Assembly (NCBI RefSeq): GCF_000715075.1
Contig: NC_134087.1
Coordinates: 190,743,276-190,807,275 of the forward strand
Source of the DNA: Nicotiana tabacum
Lineage: Eukaryota > Streptophyta > Magnoliopsida > Solanales > Solanaceae
Direction: 5' to 3'
DNA length: 64,000 nucleotides
This document shows, one piece after another, positions 20,685 to 31,624 of this stretch. The translations under genes and the position numbers were made by a program. Numbering within the stretch: the first letter of the stretch is position 1; each line of letters opens with the position of its first letter. The notes beneath the pieces are model-generated. The model worked only from the letters and a program-made list of their open reading frames with translations. It did not search any database and was not told the DNA's origin.

Positions 20685-23600
20685 TTCCTTTTACGCTGGC
20701 TCTAGTGATATGGCATGCATGAGGAATCCTCAGCCCAGTCTTAAAAATCAATCTGGTTCCGAAATATTAATATAAGAAATATATTGTGATTATGAATCAG
20801 AATATGATGAAGATGAGGTTTTTGAAGAGATTAGTAAAGAGTTAATTCACTTTGAGGAAAAAATCAAACCTAACTTGAGTGATACCGAGGACATCAATAT
20901 AGAGGACACGAGTAATATCCGAGAAACTAAAATAAGTGTCCATCTGGAACCAAAGATCCGAGAGGAGTTAATTAAAGCACTCATAGAATTCAAAGATGTT
21001 TTTGCATGGTCGTATGACGACATGCCGGGCTTGAGCACTGACTTAGTGGTCCACAAATTGCCCACCGATCCAACGGTGCCTCCTGTCAAGCAGAGGCTGA
21101 GAAAATTCAAACCTGATATGAGTGTGAGAATTAAGGAAGAAATCACCAAACAATTGGAAGCAAAGGTCATTCGAGTCACTCGATATCCTGTTTGGTTGGC
21201 TAATATCGTTCCTGTGCCAAAGAAAGACGGCAAAATTAGAGTATGTGTCGACTATCGTAATCTCAACAAAGCAAGTCCAAAGGATAATTTCCCATTACCC
21301 AATATCCATATTTTGATCGACAATTGTGCCAAGCATGATATAGGGTCTTTCGTGGATTGTTATGCCGGGTATCATCAAATTCTAATGGATGAAGAAGATG
21401 CAGAAAAGACGGCATTCATCACACCATGGGGAACTTATTGCTACCGGGTAATGCCATTCGGTTTAAAGAACGCCGGAGCAACCTATATGAGAGCAATGAC
21501 CACAGTGTTTCATGATATGATACACAAGGATATTGAGGTATACGTGGACGATGTGATCATAAAATCAAAGCATCAGGCCGACCACGTTGGGGATTTGAGG
21601 AAGTTCTTCTTAAGACTTCGCAGGTACAACCTCAAGCTTAACCCTGCCAAGTGCGCATTTGGAGTTCCGTCTGGAAAATTGTTGGGATTCATAGTCAGTC
21701 GACGAGGCATCGAGCTAGACCCCTCAAAGATCAAAGCCATCCAAGAACTGCCACCTCCAAGAAATAAAACTGAAGTAATGAGTTTGTTGGGGAGGTTAAA
21801 TTACATCAGCAGGTTTATTGCTCAGCTCACAACAACTTGTGAGCCAATTTTCAAATTGTTGAAAAAGGATGCTGCGGTCAAATGGACCGATGAGTGTCAA
21901 GAAGCGTTCGATAAAATAAAAGGGTACTTGTCAAAACCACCCGTGTTGGTCCCGCCAGAGCCAGGAAGACCTTTGATTCTTTACTTAACGGTTTTGGAAA
22001 ATTCATTTGGTTGTGTATTGGGGCAACATGACCTCACTGGCAGAAAAGAACAGGCCATCTATTACCTTAGCAAGAAGTTCACAGCTTATGAGGTTAAGTA
22101 TACTCATCTGGAAAAGACATGTTGCGCCCTAACATGGGTAGCTCAAAAATTAAAACACTATTTGTCATCCTACACTACTTACCTCATTTCTCGGTTGGAT
22201 CCATTGAAATACATTTTTCAAAAGCCTATGCCAACAGGAAACTGGCAAAGTGGCAGATATTACTCACAGAATTCGACATCATCTATGTGACTTGAACTGC
22301 AATAAAGGCTCAAGCACTGGCCGATCATTTAGCCGAAAACCCGGTCGATGAGGAATATAAGCCGTTGAAAACTTATTTTCCTAATGAAGAAACAATGCAT
22401 ATCGACGAGGTGAAGCAAATTGAAAAACCTGGCTGGAAACTTTTCTTTGATGGAGCCGCTAACATGAAAGGAGTCGGGATAGGAGCTGTAATCATTTCTG
22501 AAACAGGGCATCACTATCCTGTTACGGCTCAATTACGATTTTATTGCACCAATAATATGGCTGAATATGAAGCTTGTATTTTGGGGTTAAGGCTAGCCGC
22601 AGACATGGGTATCCGAGAAATCTTAGTCATGGGAGATTCGGATCTTTTGGTACATCAAATTCAAGGAGAATGGGAAACCCGAGACTTGAAGCTCATACCA
22701 TACCGACAATGTCTGCATGATCTTTGTCAGCGGTTTCAATCAGTGGAATTCCAACATATTCCAAGAATCCATAATGAGGTTGCCGATGCATTGGCTACCC
22801 TGGCATCAATGTTGCACCATCCTGACAAAGCTTATGTAGATCCAATACATATTCAAGTCCACGATCAGCACGCTTATTGCAATATGGTTGAAGAAGAATT
22901 TGATGGTGAACCATGGTTCCACGACATCAAGGAGTATATCAGGATGGGGATATATCCCGCACCAGCCACAGGAGATCAAAAGAGGACCATTAGGCGATTA
23001 GCAAATGGATTCTTCTTAAGCGGAGGAGTTTTGTAAAAAAGAACACCAGATCTTGGATTGTTAAGATGCATAGATGCCAGACAAGCTACAGCTGTCATGT
23101 CTGAAGTACATTCAGGAGTTTGCGGACCCCACATGAGTGGATATGTGTTGGCAAAGAAAATCCTCCGAGCTGGTTACTATTGGCTTACCATGGAGCGAGA
23201 TTGTATCAGTTTTGTGCGCAAGTGTCAACAATGCCAAATACACGGAGATTTCATTCATTCTCCACCCTCCGAGTTGCACACAATGTCGGCACCATGGCCC
23301 TTCGTTGCCTGGGGCATGGATGTAATTGGACCAATTGAGCCGGCAGCATCCAATGGGCACAGGTTCATTCTGGTAGCTATTGATTATTTTACCAAATGGG
23401 TTGAGGCCAAGACATTCAAATCAGTGACCAAGAAAGCTGTGGTCGATTTTGTCCACTCAAATATCATATGTCGATTCGGAATCCCGAAGGTGATCATCAC
23501 AGATAACGGTGCTAATCTTAACAGCAACCTAATGAAGGAAGTATGTCAACAGTTTAAGATTACACATCGCAACTCTACCCCATATCGGCCCAAGGCGAAT

Positions 23601-24161
23601 GGAGCAGTAGAAGCAGCCAACAAAAACATAAAGAAGATACTTCGGAAAATGGTAGAAGATTCAAAACAATGGCATGAAAAATTACCATTTGCATTATTGG
23701 GATACCGCACTACTGTTCGCACTTCAGTAGGAGCCACTCCTTATTTGTTGGTATATGGCACTGAAGCAGTAATTCCTGCAGAAGTTGAGATTCCTTCCCT
23801 TCGGATCATCGCCGAAGCAAAGATTGATGATGATGAATGGGTCAAAACCCGTCTAGAACAGTTAAACTTGATTGATGAAAAACGATTGACCGCAGTATGC
23901 CATGGTCAATTATATCAAAGAAGAATAGAAAGAGCATACAACAAAAAGGTACGTCCCCGGAAGTTTGAAGTAGGTCAGCATGTGCTGAAACGTATTCTTC
24001 CACATCAGGTTGAAGCAAAAGGCAAATTTGCCCCGAATTGGCAAGGACCATTCATTGTGACTAGAATATTATCGAATGGTGCACTATGCTTAACAGACAT
24101 TGAAGGCAAATGCATAGACATGGCGATCAATTCTGACGCGGTAAAGAGATATTATGCATAA
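20685..24161 (+). pseudogene. pol of internal 1: RT, gypsy RNase H, archaeal-type RNase H, integrase
   Basis: This is the exon after the intron. An acidic linker leads to RT (about 21080-21680) with YVDD at 21541-21552. The gypsy RNase H region is about 21950-22330, and the second RNase H about 22430-22820 (FFDGAANMKG, NNMAEYEACILG, MGDSDLLVHQ, NEVADALATL). Integrase is about 23040-24161, with an H-H-C-C zinc region (about 23108-23235) and the catalytic core (GMDVIGPI, TDNGANLN, GAVEAANKN). Breaks are TAA at 20773-20775 (shared with copy 2), a one-base deletion near 22240, TGA at 22293-22295 (CGA in copy 2) and TAA at 23034-23036 (TAT in copy 2). It would make and integrate cDNA; here it cannot yield full-length protein. 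Confidence 0.95.
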
Positions 24162-24345
24162 AATTCTTGAATGTTTGTATTTAGCATTATTTCGAAGATT
24201 GGAATGACAAAGGCAATTTATTCTGCTATCCAAACACTATACCCTTTGTTTCCCCCCTTTGAGCCATACTTGTTTCTTTCTTACCCTCTCTTGGAATCAA
24301 TGAAAATCAAATATGAAAAAAAAAAATCAAAACACTATTATTGTA

Positions 24346-24410
24346 GTGAACTACGTTTGACCTGATTCCTCAAAGAAGGATACGTAGGCGCCTCACGGCT
24401 CGGTCATAGG
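24346..24410 (+). repeat. Dispersed motif, post-integrase site (internal 1)
   Basis: GTGAACTACG, CCTGATTCC, AGGATACGTAGGCG and CTCGGTCAT blocks, about 185 nt after the integrase stop. Confidence 0.8.
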
Positions 24411-25520
24411 GTGCACAATATACATAATGTGCACAAAAAGAAACATCAAGCGACCCCAATCAAGGAACTGGGGCAAGAATTGTATTGGAAATAAGAAAAA
24501 GATTCCAAGAGTTGTAATTTTAAACACATACCAAAACTGTTTAGCTTTTAATACCTTTTCCATTTCTAACCCCATACCAGAAAGACCTTTCGACCAATCT
24601 TAGAAAAATGCTGAGTCAAGCAAATGAAGATGGTTCATAATACTCTGGTACAAACAAGAAAAGAAAGTAAAAATGAGAGAGTCTTATAGGTGAAAACCCA
24701 CACGGGCACCATAAGGCGACGGAAGTTGAGAGAAAAGTAAAAGGAGAGAGTCTTATTGGTGAAAACCTTCATAGGCACCCTAAGGCGAAAAGGAAGTGAG
24801 AAATGAACAAATGAGGAAAGTTTATCGGTGAAAACTCTTTGAGACGTTGCAAGTCCAACAGGTCTGTGAAATGAAAAATGAAGTTGGGTTATGGAAATTT
24901 TGGCAAAAACAAAAATGAGACAATTGAAAGGAGATTGATTAAAAGACTGGGTTGATTAATCCGAAATGCATACCATGATCATTGGTGCCAGTAACTCCAA
25001 TCAGATAAGTTTTTATTCTTTCTCCAACAGTCATCCAAAATTGGATTTTTCTTTTCATTCTATAATTGTCGAAATCAACGTGTTTCGTCACTAATAATCT
25101 TACTTTTCTAAAAAGCTTTGAGATAAGTTTTATTCCAAACAAATAAGAAGGAATGTCAAGGTATACTACCAAGATTCAAGGTTACAAAATACGGTCACGA
25201 AAGGTGGAAGATAAAAGATATGGGTATAAGAAAGGTGAAATCGAAAGTGGATCAGCAAAGTCAGAAGGGACATATGATTACAGTTAAAAGGGTTTGAAGG
25301 GAAACATACGGAGGGGAATCCTATAGTCAAGGATCAATTACAAGAACAAAACAGTCTTTTCAACCATTCCAAGGCAATAAAGAGAGATAAGGAGAAGCCT
25401 CACCATCGGCAAGAAAGCCCCAGTTAACCACCCTGCTTTAAACTGACGAAGTTTTCTTTCATTTAAAACAGGGGCAAATACAATATTTGTGTCAGGAAAT
25501 ACCTGGTAGAGAATTGAAGA

Positions 25521-26180
25521 AGTCAGGCGTCCACCTGGAGAATGAGGATGAGAAAAGAATAAGTCAGGCGTCCACCTGGAGAATGAGGATAAGAAGAATT
25601 GAAGAAGTCAGGCGTCCACCTGGAGAATGAGGATGAAGAAATTGAAGAAGTCAGGCGTCCACCTGGAGAATGAGGATGAGAATTAAAGTAGTCAGGCGTC
25701 CACATGGAGAATGAGGATGAGAATTAAAGTAGTCAGGCGTCCACCTGGAGAATGAGGATGAAGAAATTGAAGAAGTCAGGCGTCCACCTGGAGAATGAGG
25801 ATGAGAATTAAAGTAGTCAGGCGTCCACCTGGAGAATGAGGATGAGAATTAAAGTAGTCAGGCGTCCACCTGGAGAATGAGGATGAAGAATTAAAGAAGT
25901 CAGGCATCCACCTGGAGAATGAGGATGAAGAATTGAAGAAGTCAGGCGTCCACCTGGAGAATGAGGATGAGAAAAGAAGAAGTCAGGCATCCACCTGGAG
26001 AATGAGGATGAGAAAAGAAGAAGTCAGGCGTCCACCTGGAGAATGAGGATGAAGAATCGAAGAAGTCAGGCGTCCACCTGGAGAATGAGGATGAAGAAGT
26101 TAAAAAGAAGTCAGGCGTCTACCTGGAGAATGAGGATGAAGAAAAAAGGAAGTCAGGCGTCCACCTAGGGAACGAGGGAA
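25521..26180 (+). repeat. 3' UTR minisatellite, 16 units (internal 1)
   Basis: Sixteen units of about 40-45 bp, each with core AGTCAGGCGTCCACCTGGAG followed by AATGAGGATGA and a variable A/G-rich linker. The linker varies (for example 'gaaaagaag', 'gaattaaagt', 'agaaattgaag'), which gives higher-order patterns. The final unit degenerates to CACCTAGGGAACG. Confidence 0.95.
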
Positions 26181-26522
26181 TACAATTGAAGTGTTGAAAT
26201 CAAAAGCCCGCTCATATGATAAAGAAGCACACTTAGAACCCATAAAGCAGAGGAGTCCAACAAAATCCCCAGCAAGAAACAACAAGAGTTCCAAAAGGAA
26301 TACGGAATAAGCCAAATGCCCAAGAGTCACCAAGATATCAAGACAACAAGAAACGCAAGGGCATGATCTAGATAAGATTTTTATAATTCATGTACCATAG
26401 TCTAGTTTAGTTTTTTGTATTACCTTTGAAGTAAGGTGTAATAAGGAGGTCAGCAAGCAGTAAAAACAGCACAAAGCAGCAGTAACATCACAGTCCCACG
26501 GTAGTCCCAGCTACCCAAAATT

Positions 26523-26597
26523 CCCGAACTACATTGACCTGATTCCTTTATAGCCAAGGATATGTAGGAAACCTTTGAAGCAGAGGTTCGGTCAAAT
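26523..26597 (+). repeat. Dispersed motif, pre-PPT site (internal 1)
   Basis: CCCGAACTACATTGACCTGATTCC, then AAGGATATGTAGGAA and GGTTCGGTC in order. It lies about 110 nt before the 3' LTR. Confidence 0.75.
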
Positions 26598-26694
26598 ATT
26601 TCTAAAAATGCTTCCCACGGAGTATTCGAACGGGCAAAAATCGCTCGTATCCGCTCACTTTATCTTTGCACGAAAACTCTTCGAGTTTCCGCAC

Positions 26695-26707
26695 AAAGAG
26701 GGGCAGC
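26695..26707 (+). other. Polypurine tract of internal 1
   Basis: AAAGAGGGGCAGC directly abuts TGTGAG of LTR2; this would be the plus-strand primer. The same sequence is at 41321-41333 before LTR3. Confidence 0.85.
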
Positions 26708-28282
26708 TGTGAGCACGTGATTTTTGCCTTACGAAAAACTACTCCAAAATAAATCAAAAAAATAAAATAAATTTCTTTTACTGTGTAATTTTTGAATTTG
26801 TGTGGTGTTAAATATTTGTGTTATGTTCATAAATGCTTACTTCGTCATAATGAAATGAAAATTAAAATAAAATACATGTTGCATGCATATAGGATTTAAT
26901 TATGCATTTGAAAGATAATTTAAATAAAATCACAAAAAATATGCATTCGTTCTATTTTAAATGTGTCAATGTTTTATCTACGTGTTAATGGTTATTAAAA
27001 GATAATTAGTATTATTGTAATGATAATTTTGTTTTTATAATTTTTGATTAGGATTTTATTAATTAATAATAAAATAAAAATATAAGTTAGAATATGAAAA
27101 TCGGACCTGGATTGAAATCCAGGCCCAAACGAAATGAATCCCACAGCCCAATCCAACATCCCCCTGTCCGGTCCAATTCGAACAAGACTAAACGACGTCG
27201 CATGAGGTACTTCAAATCTGAGCCGTTGATTCATTGCAATCAAACGGTCCAGTTCAGCCCTTGCATAAATAAAACGACGACGTTTAGGGCAACTAGATCT
27301 GAACCGTTCATCCATTTTGATCCCACGGTCTTAAAAAACTCACTCAAACCCGATCCATTTCAACCCCGGGTTGACCCTTTCCCCAACTTAAATCAAACGA
27401 TGTCGTTTTGATAAGTGGATTGATCCTGGCCCTTCATCTTACTTGATCGGACGGACAATATCAATCCACCCCACCCCTATATAAGTCCCAAGCCCTACCC
27501 CGTCCCCAAACTAAGCACCCCCCCCCTCCTACATTGTTCATCATCGTCCCCCAAACCCCCACTCCTAACCCTAGCCGCCCTTGGATCCCACCGCCTGAAA
27601 CCCGGCAGCATCAACGCCGCCGGTCACCAAAATAACACCCTAGAACCCCCTGAACCTCCTCTATCCGAATATGTTAGTCGTTTGGCTCGAATCTTCCTGA
27701 AGGTTCTCGAATCTTCATTTGAAGATTCGAGCCAAACTTAGATCTAAACCAACCAGCCCCAAATTAACACCATGGCTTCCCCTAACTACCCTCGTTGTGG
27801 ATCTGGTGTTGGTTTGGTTCGAATCGCCTCAGAACTCTTCGAATCTTCTTTTGAAGGTTCGAATCAAATCTGAACTCACTCAGATTCTTTCCAAACTAAC
27901 ACCAAACGACCCCTAGGCCTCCCTCACCCTTGTGTCATCTTTGGTTCCCTTCGAATCTGCCTAGAAGTGTTCAAATTTAGGATCCAAGAATCAGAAAACC
28001 CTAAAAATACCAAACTTTTGGATTCCGTTCAGGTTGAATAAAAATTGAGGTTTAATCGACCTTAGTCGAAGTATTTTCAGTGGAAAATACTTCGACTAAG
28101 GTCTGTTAGATTTCAAACAAAATCCAAATCCAAGTTGAGTTGAGTTCAGTTGAATTTAAAGGTTCAGAGGTAATTTCTGTTTCTTATGTGCATTCTATGT
28201 GTATTCTATGTTCGTTTCATTAGTTTGTTTGATTTTCTTTATAATTTTCTAGTCAATTTTGTTATACTGTCCCCTACCCGTC
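26708..28282 (+). repeat. LTR2, truncated middle LTR (1575 bp)
   Basis: It matches LTR1 9042-10612, then jumps to the leader sequence equivalent to 13691. The missing 3078 bp cover the last two thirds of the LTR, the PBS and the start of the leader. The two sides share only TC at the junction. The TATA box (27478-27484) and hairpin (28058-28103) are retained, so it may still promote transcription of internal 2. Confidence 0.93.
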
Positions 28283-29047
28283 CACTGTAACCCAGAACCA
28301 CTGGTTCAGAGTTTAAAGAATTCGAGCTTAAAATAACTGCATTAATTGGCTTTATTTACTATATGATTTTCAATTGTTTATATTCTTAACATGCTAAATG
28401 TTTTTTTTACTGCTTTAATATTATTTGAATTGTGAATATATACAACTGCTACGAAACTCCTTTCTTTCTGAGTCTTCTGAATTTATGGTGTACACGTGCG
28501 CGTGACCCACCTTTCTGTTAAAGTCATACCAAATAAGACGGAGTTGGGACAAGTAACTAGGCCGGGCAGACTTTCGTGCTCCCGGTACGTTGCCCCCGCT
28601 TCGGCTCAAACTGTCCGTTTGGGTAAGCCAGGTTTAGAACAATCAACCTAAGGTTTTACACTTAGAATAACTCAGCCATGTACTGGATCCCTAGTAGGAA
28701 CGAATATTTGCATCATATGCATTTGGCCTTGGAGATTCAACACAGGGGTTGGGTCTGTCTAGGACAGGTGGACCCAAAATAAAAAGACCATCATGATGCA
28801 TCCTACTTGTTACTTGTGCATTCATTTGCCTCGAACATGCTTGTTGACCAGCTTAAATAAAATCATGGTGAGACGAAAAGAATAAAATGGGTTGTTTTAA
28901 AAATTTCGAAAAAATATAGTTTTAAATTTTGAAATAAAGGTATTTAATAAATAAATAAAGAAAAAAAAAATCGAAAATGATTTTTTTTTTTAGTATAAAT
29001 TTTCAAAATGAATTTTAACTTTATCAAAATTAAATTTCAGATACAAA
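28283..29047 (+). other. 5' leader of internal 2, without PBS
   Basis: It is collinear with 13691-14458 and carries no gene. Because the PBS is missing, RNA started in LTR2 could not prime reverse transcription in the usual way. Confidence 0.8.
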
Positions 29048-31120
29048 ATGAGCACCACACAAAGCCCCTCATCCACAAGTACGGAAGAATTTCTATGTCA
29101 GCTTCAAATGTGGTGGTATGATTTAGGCGAAGACGGTCAAAAATGGGTCGTCAAGCATTTGGGAAATCTCACGGACATTATGAAAGTTAAACCCCGTGAT
29201 GATCTGATTGCGGCGTTAGTAACTTTCTGGGATCCTGTTCACAATGTTTTTCGTTTCTCTGACTTCGAGCTTACTCCTACATTAGAGGAGATAGCTGGCT
29301 ATGTTGGTTTTGACGGAAGTTTAAGAAATCAAAGCTTGATATTCACAAAGGCTCCTTCGGTACATCGATTCTTCGGTCTTCTGAACATCAGCAGTCAAAT
29401 CAGGAAAAGCAATGTCATCAATGGATGTTGTTCCTTCAACTTTTTGTATTCAAGGTTCGGAAAGTCAGATGGGTTCGAAATTCATGAGAAAGGCCTTACC
29501 AATAAGCAAAACAAAGACACTTGGCAGATTCACCGTCGCTTTGCTTTCATGGTGGATTTTCTAGGAGTCATGGTCTTTCCAAACAAAGAGCGAACAATTG
29601 ATATTCGCACCGCGAAAGTTGTGCAAATCCTCACGACCAACAAAAATCACACCCTTGTCCCCATCATTCTATCAGATATTTATCGGGCTTTAACTTTATG
29701 TAAATCAGGAGCAAAGGTCTTCAAAGGATGCAAAATTTTGTTGCAAATGTGGGTGATGGAGAATCTCCAACAACAGCCCAAGATCATACAGTATGGATCA
29801 AACAAAGATAATTGCATCGAGAGCTATGAGGAAAGAACAAAAAATTATCAGGCTCCAGAAGGGATAGAAGCATGGGTATCTCATCTAAAGGTTTTAACGG
29901 CAAATCAAATTGAATGGACTCTGGGATGGCTCCCGATGAGGGAAGTAGTACACATGTCAGCCTCAAATAGTTATCTACTACTATTGGGATTGAGAAGCAT
30001 TCAGCCATATGCACCACTGAGAGTCCTAAGGCAATTAGGGAGATATCAAATAGTTCCTGATGATGAAGATTTGAGTGTGCAAGTAATCGAATTACACCCA
30101 GAAGCCACTATTCCCGAGGCTCTACTTCAGCAGATGTGGAATGGGTGCCGATACTTGAAAAGTGATACTCAAGTCCCAGACGCTACAAAGGGTGAGATAA
30201 ATCCTGGATATGCAAGGTGGTTTGAAAAACGATCTCGCGTGGATGATGTATCAGAGCCCGAGCTAAGAAGGCCAACAAAAAGACCCCATGTTCAAAACTT
30301 CAATGATAAAATCCAAGAACGGTTGATCTGGGGAGAAAAGGAAAAAGGGTACAAAGCAACTATCCATGCCCTAAAAGAAAATCTGAGAAGCCTCAGTTTG
30401 GAAAAAGATTTACAAGCACAAGAAGCCGAAGGCGAGAAGAAGAGTCTAGCTTGTGAGAATGAAAATCTTCATGCTCGATTCCAAAAAATGAAAAGAGTTT
30501 CTGAAACGCCAAAGAGGAGCTGGAAGGATCAAAAAACCATCGCCAATCTCTTTGAAAGAATGCAAGATTATGATTCCATTCTTGCGGAAAACGAAAGGGA
30601 ATTAAGCAAGGCAAAAGAAAGGATCCAACAATTAAACGAAGAAGCCAGATCTAACAAGGAACGCCAGGATAGGCAATCCGAAAAAGACAAGGCACAATTC
30701 AAGAAGGAAAAGGACTATTGGATGCAATCAGAAGACCAGCTTCATGCACAACTAGAAGAGGCAAGAAGATGCAACAGAAAACACCAACAAGCAGACCTCG
30801 ACAGGGAAAGAGCGCAAGCAATATTAGAGCAGGCCAGACTCCGAGCTCTGTTAGAATCAGCTCTAGATCGTGAGAACCGTGTCAGAGATATAGCCACCAC
30901 TCGTCAGCAGCAATTGCAAGACCAAGACCAACGTCTCCAAGGTTTCAGGGCACAAATCCACGACCTGGCAGTCTTCACATCTCAAAGTTATGTAAACTGC
31001 CAAGGAATGGATTATGAAAGTTTTACAGAGCATGCGCCCACTTTTGCTCGTCATCTAGCAATGGAGTTGGAAAGGATGTATCGAACGCTGGGAGGCCATC
31101 CGGGTCAAGCCCCACATTGA
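29048..31120 (+). CDS. ORF1 of internal 2, intact (690 aa)
   Basis: The only complete ORF1 in the window. The start ATG is the one preceded by AATTTCAGATACAAA. The N-terminal part (about 1-400) is globular with conserved Trp-rich motifs, as in Ogre ORF1 proteins and plant-mobile-domain-like sequences. Residues about 430-640 are strongly helical coiled coil (EKDLQAQEAEGEKKSLACE through QLHAQLEEARRCNRKHQ). The last 50 residues (QSYVNCQGMDYESFTEHAP) are conserved in copy 1. It differs from copy 1 at about ten residues and lacks its stop at codon 564. No catalytic motif is visible. Ogre ORF1 has no established function; an accessory particle or RNA-binding role is only a guess. No evidence of expression can be seen. 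Confidence 0.9.
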   Translation: MSTTQSPSSTSTEEFLCQLQMWWYDLGEDGQKWVVKHLGNLTDIMKVKPRDDLIAALVTFWDPVHNVFRFSDFELTPTLEEIAGYVGFDGSLRNQSLIFTKAPSVHRFFGLLNISSQIRKSNVINGCCSFNFLYSRFGKSDGFEIHEKGLTNKQNKDTWQIHRRFAFMVDFLGVMVFPNKERTIDIRTAKVVQILTTNKNHTLVPIILSDIYRALTLCKSGAKVFKGCKILLQMWVMENLQQQPKIIQYGSNKDNCIESYEERTKNYQAPEGIEAWVSHLKVLTANQIEWTLGWLPMREVVHMSASNSYLLLLGLRSIQPYAPLRVLRQLGRYQIVPDDEDLSVQVIELHPEATIPEALLQQMWNGCRYLKSDTQVPDATKGEINPGYARWFEKRSRVDDVSEPELRRPTKRPHVQNFNDKIQERLIWGEKEKGYKATIHALKENLRSLSLEKDLQAQEAEGEKKSLACENENLHARFQKMKRVSETPKRSWKDQKTIANLFERMQDYDSILAENERELSKAKERIQQLNEEARSNKERQDRQSEKDKAQFKKEKDYWMQSEDQLHAQLEEARRCNRKHQQADLDRERAQAILEQARLRALLESALDRENRVRDIATTRQQQLQDQDQRLQGFRAQIHDLAVFTSQSYVNCQGMDYESFTEHAPTFARHLAMELERMYRTLGGHPGQAPH

Positions 31121-31624
31121 GCAGATAATCCAATATTTGACAACAAAAGTGGAAAGTGGGGCACGTTGTGAGATGTTAAGAATTGTATCTTTTATTTTGA
31201 TTTAAGTGTGTGTGTTTTCAAGCCATTTTCTTAAAGTTTTCAAATGTAATTCCATCTTTGTGTAATGAATAAAAGTGATTGCCTTTGGTCCGAACTACGC
31301 AAGGTCTGATTCATGTAAGGGCATGATACGTAGGCAATCTCTCAGATTCGACCACCACGATAAAAGATATATATAGTAAATAAAAGTGAATGACAATTTT
31401 CAATTTCAAGAAAGCTGGGACGACACAAGCAGCCGAGCAAATGCATAATAGAAAGGGATTATTTGTCTAGGAGCATTGCATCTCAACGTGTGATTATATA
31501 TGTGTTAAACTCTCAAAACTAACAAGTTTGTTCATTTTCAGAATTCAAGCAGTTAGTTTCTCTAAAGAGTATACTGGCATATTATCACTATCACACAAGA
31601 TCAAAAGGACCAATACCCGAAAGT
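31121..31624 (+). other. ORF1-gag spacer of internal 2
   Basis: Collinear with 16532-17035, no gene. It holds the dispersed motif and the same possible acceptor before gag. Confidence 0.7.
31289..31356 (+). repeat. Dispersed motif, post-ORF1 site (internal 2)
   Basis: Same blocks as 16700-16767 with no obvious change. Confidence 0.8.

Larger units (their letters stand above)
24162..26707 (+). other. 3' untranslated region of internal 1
   Basis: No gene in 2.5 kb. It contains, in order, the post-integrase dispersed motif, a two-unit repeat 'gagagtcttat.ggtgaaaacc' (about 24688-24800), the minisatellite at 25521-26180, the pre-PPT motif, and the PPT. Tandem repeats in this position are a known trait of Ogre elements. 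Confidence 0.8.

Noticed and set aside
25521..26180. CRISPR-like array of regular repeats and variable spacers
   Set aside because: Plant retroelement 3' UTR; the 'spacers' are short related linkers and no cas genes exist here. It is a minisatellite.
26708..28282. Claim that LTR2 and LTR3 are sister copies excluding LTR1
   Set aside because: At sites with usable outgroup state, most LTR1 differences look private to LTR1; only one site favours LTR2+LTR3.
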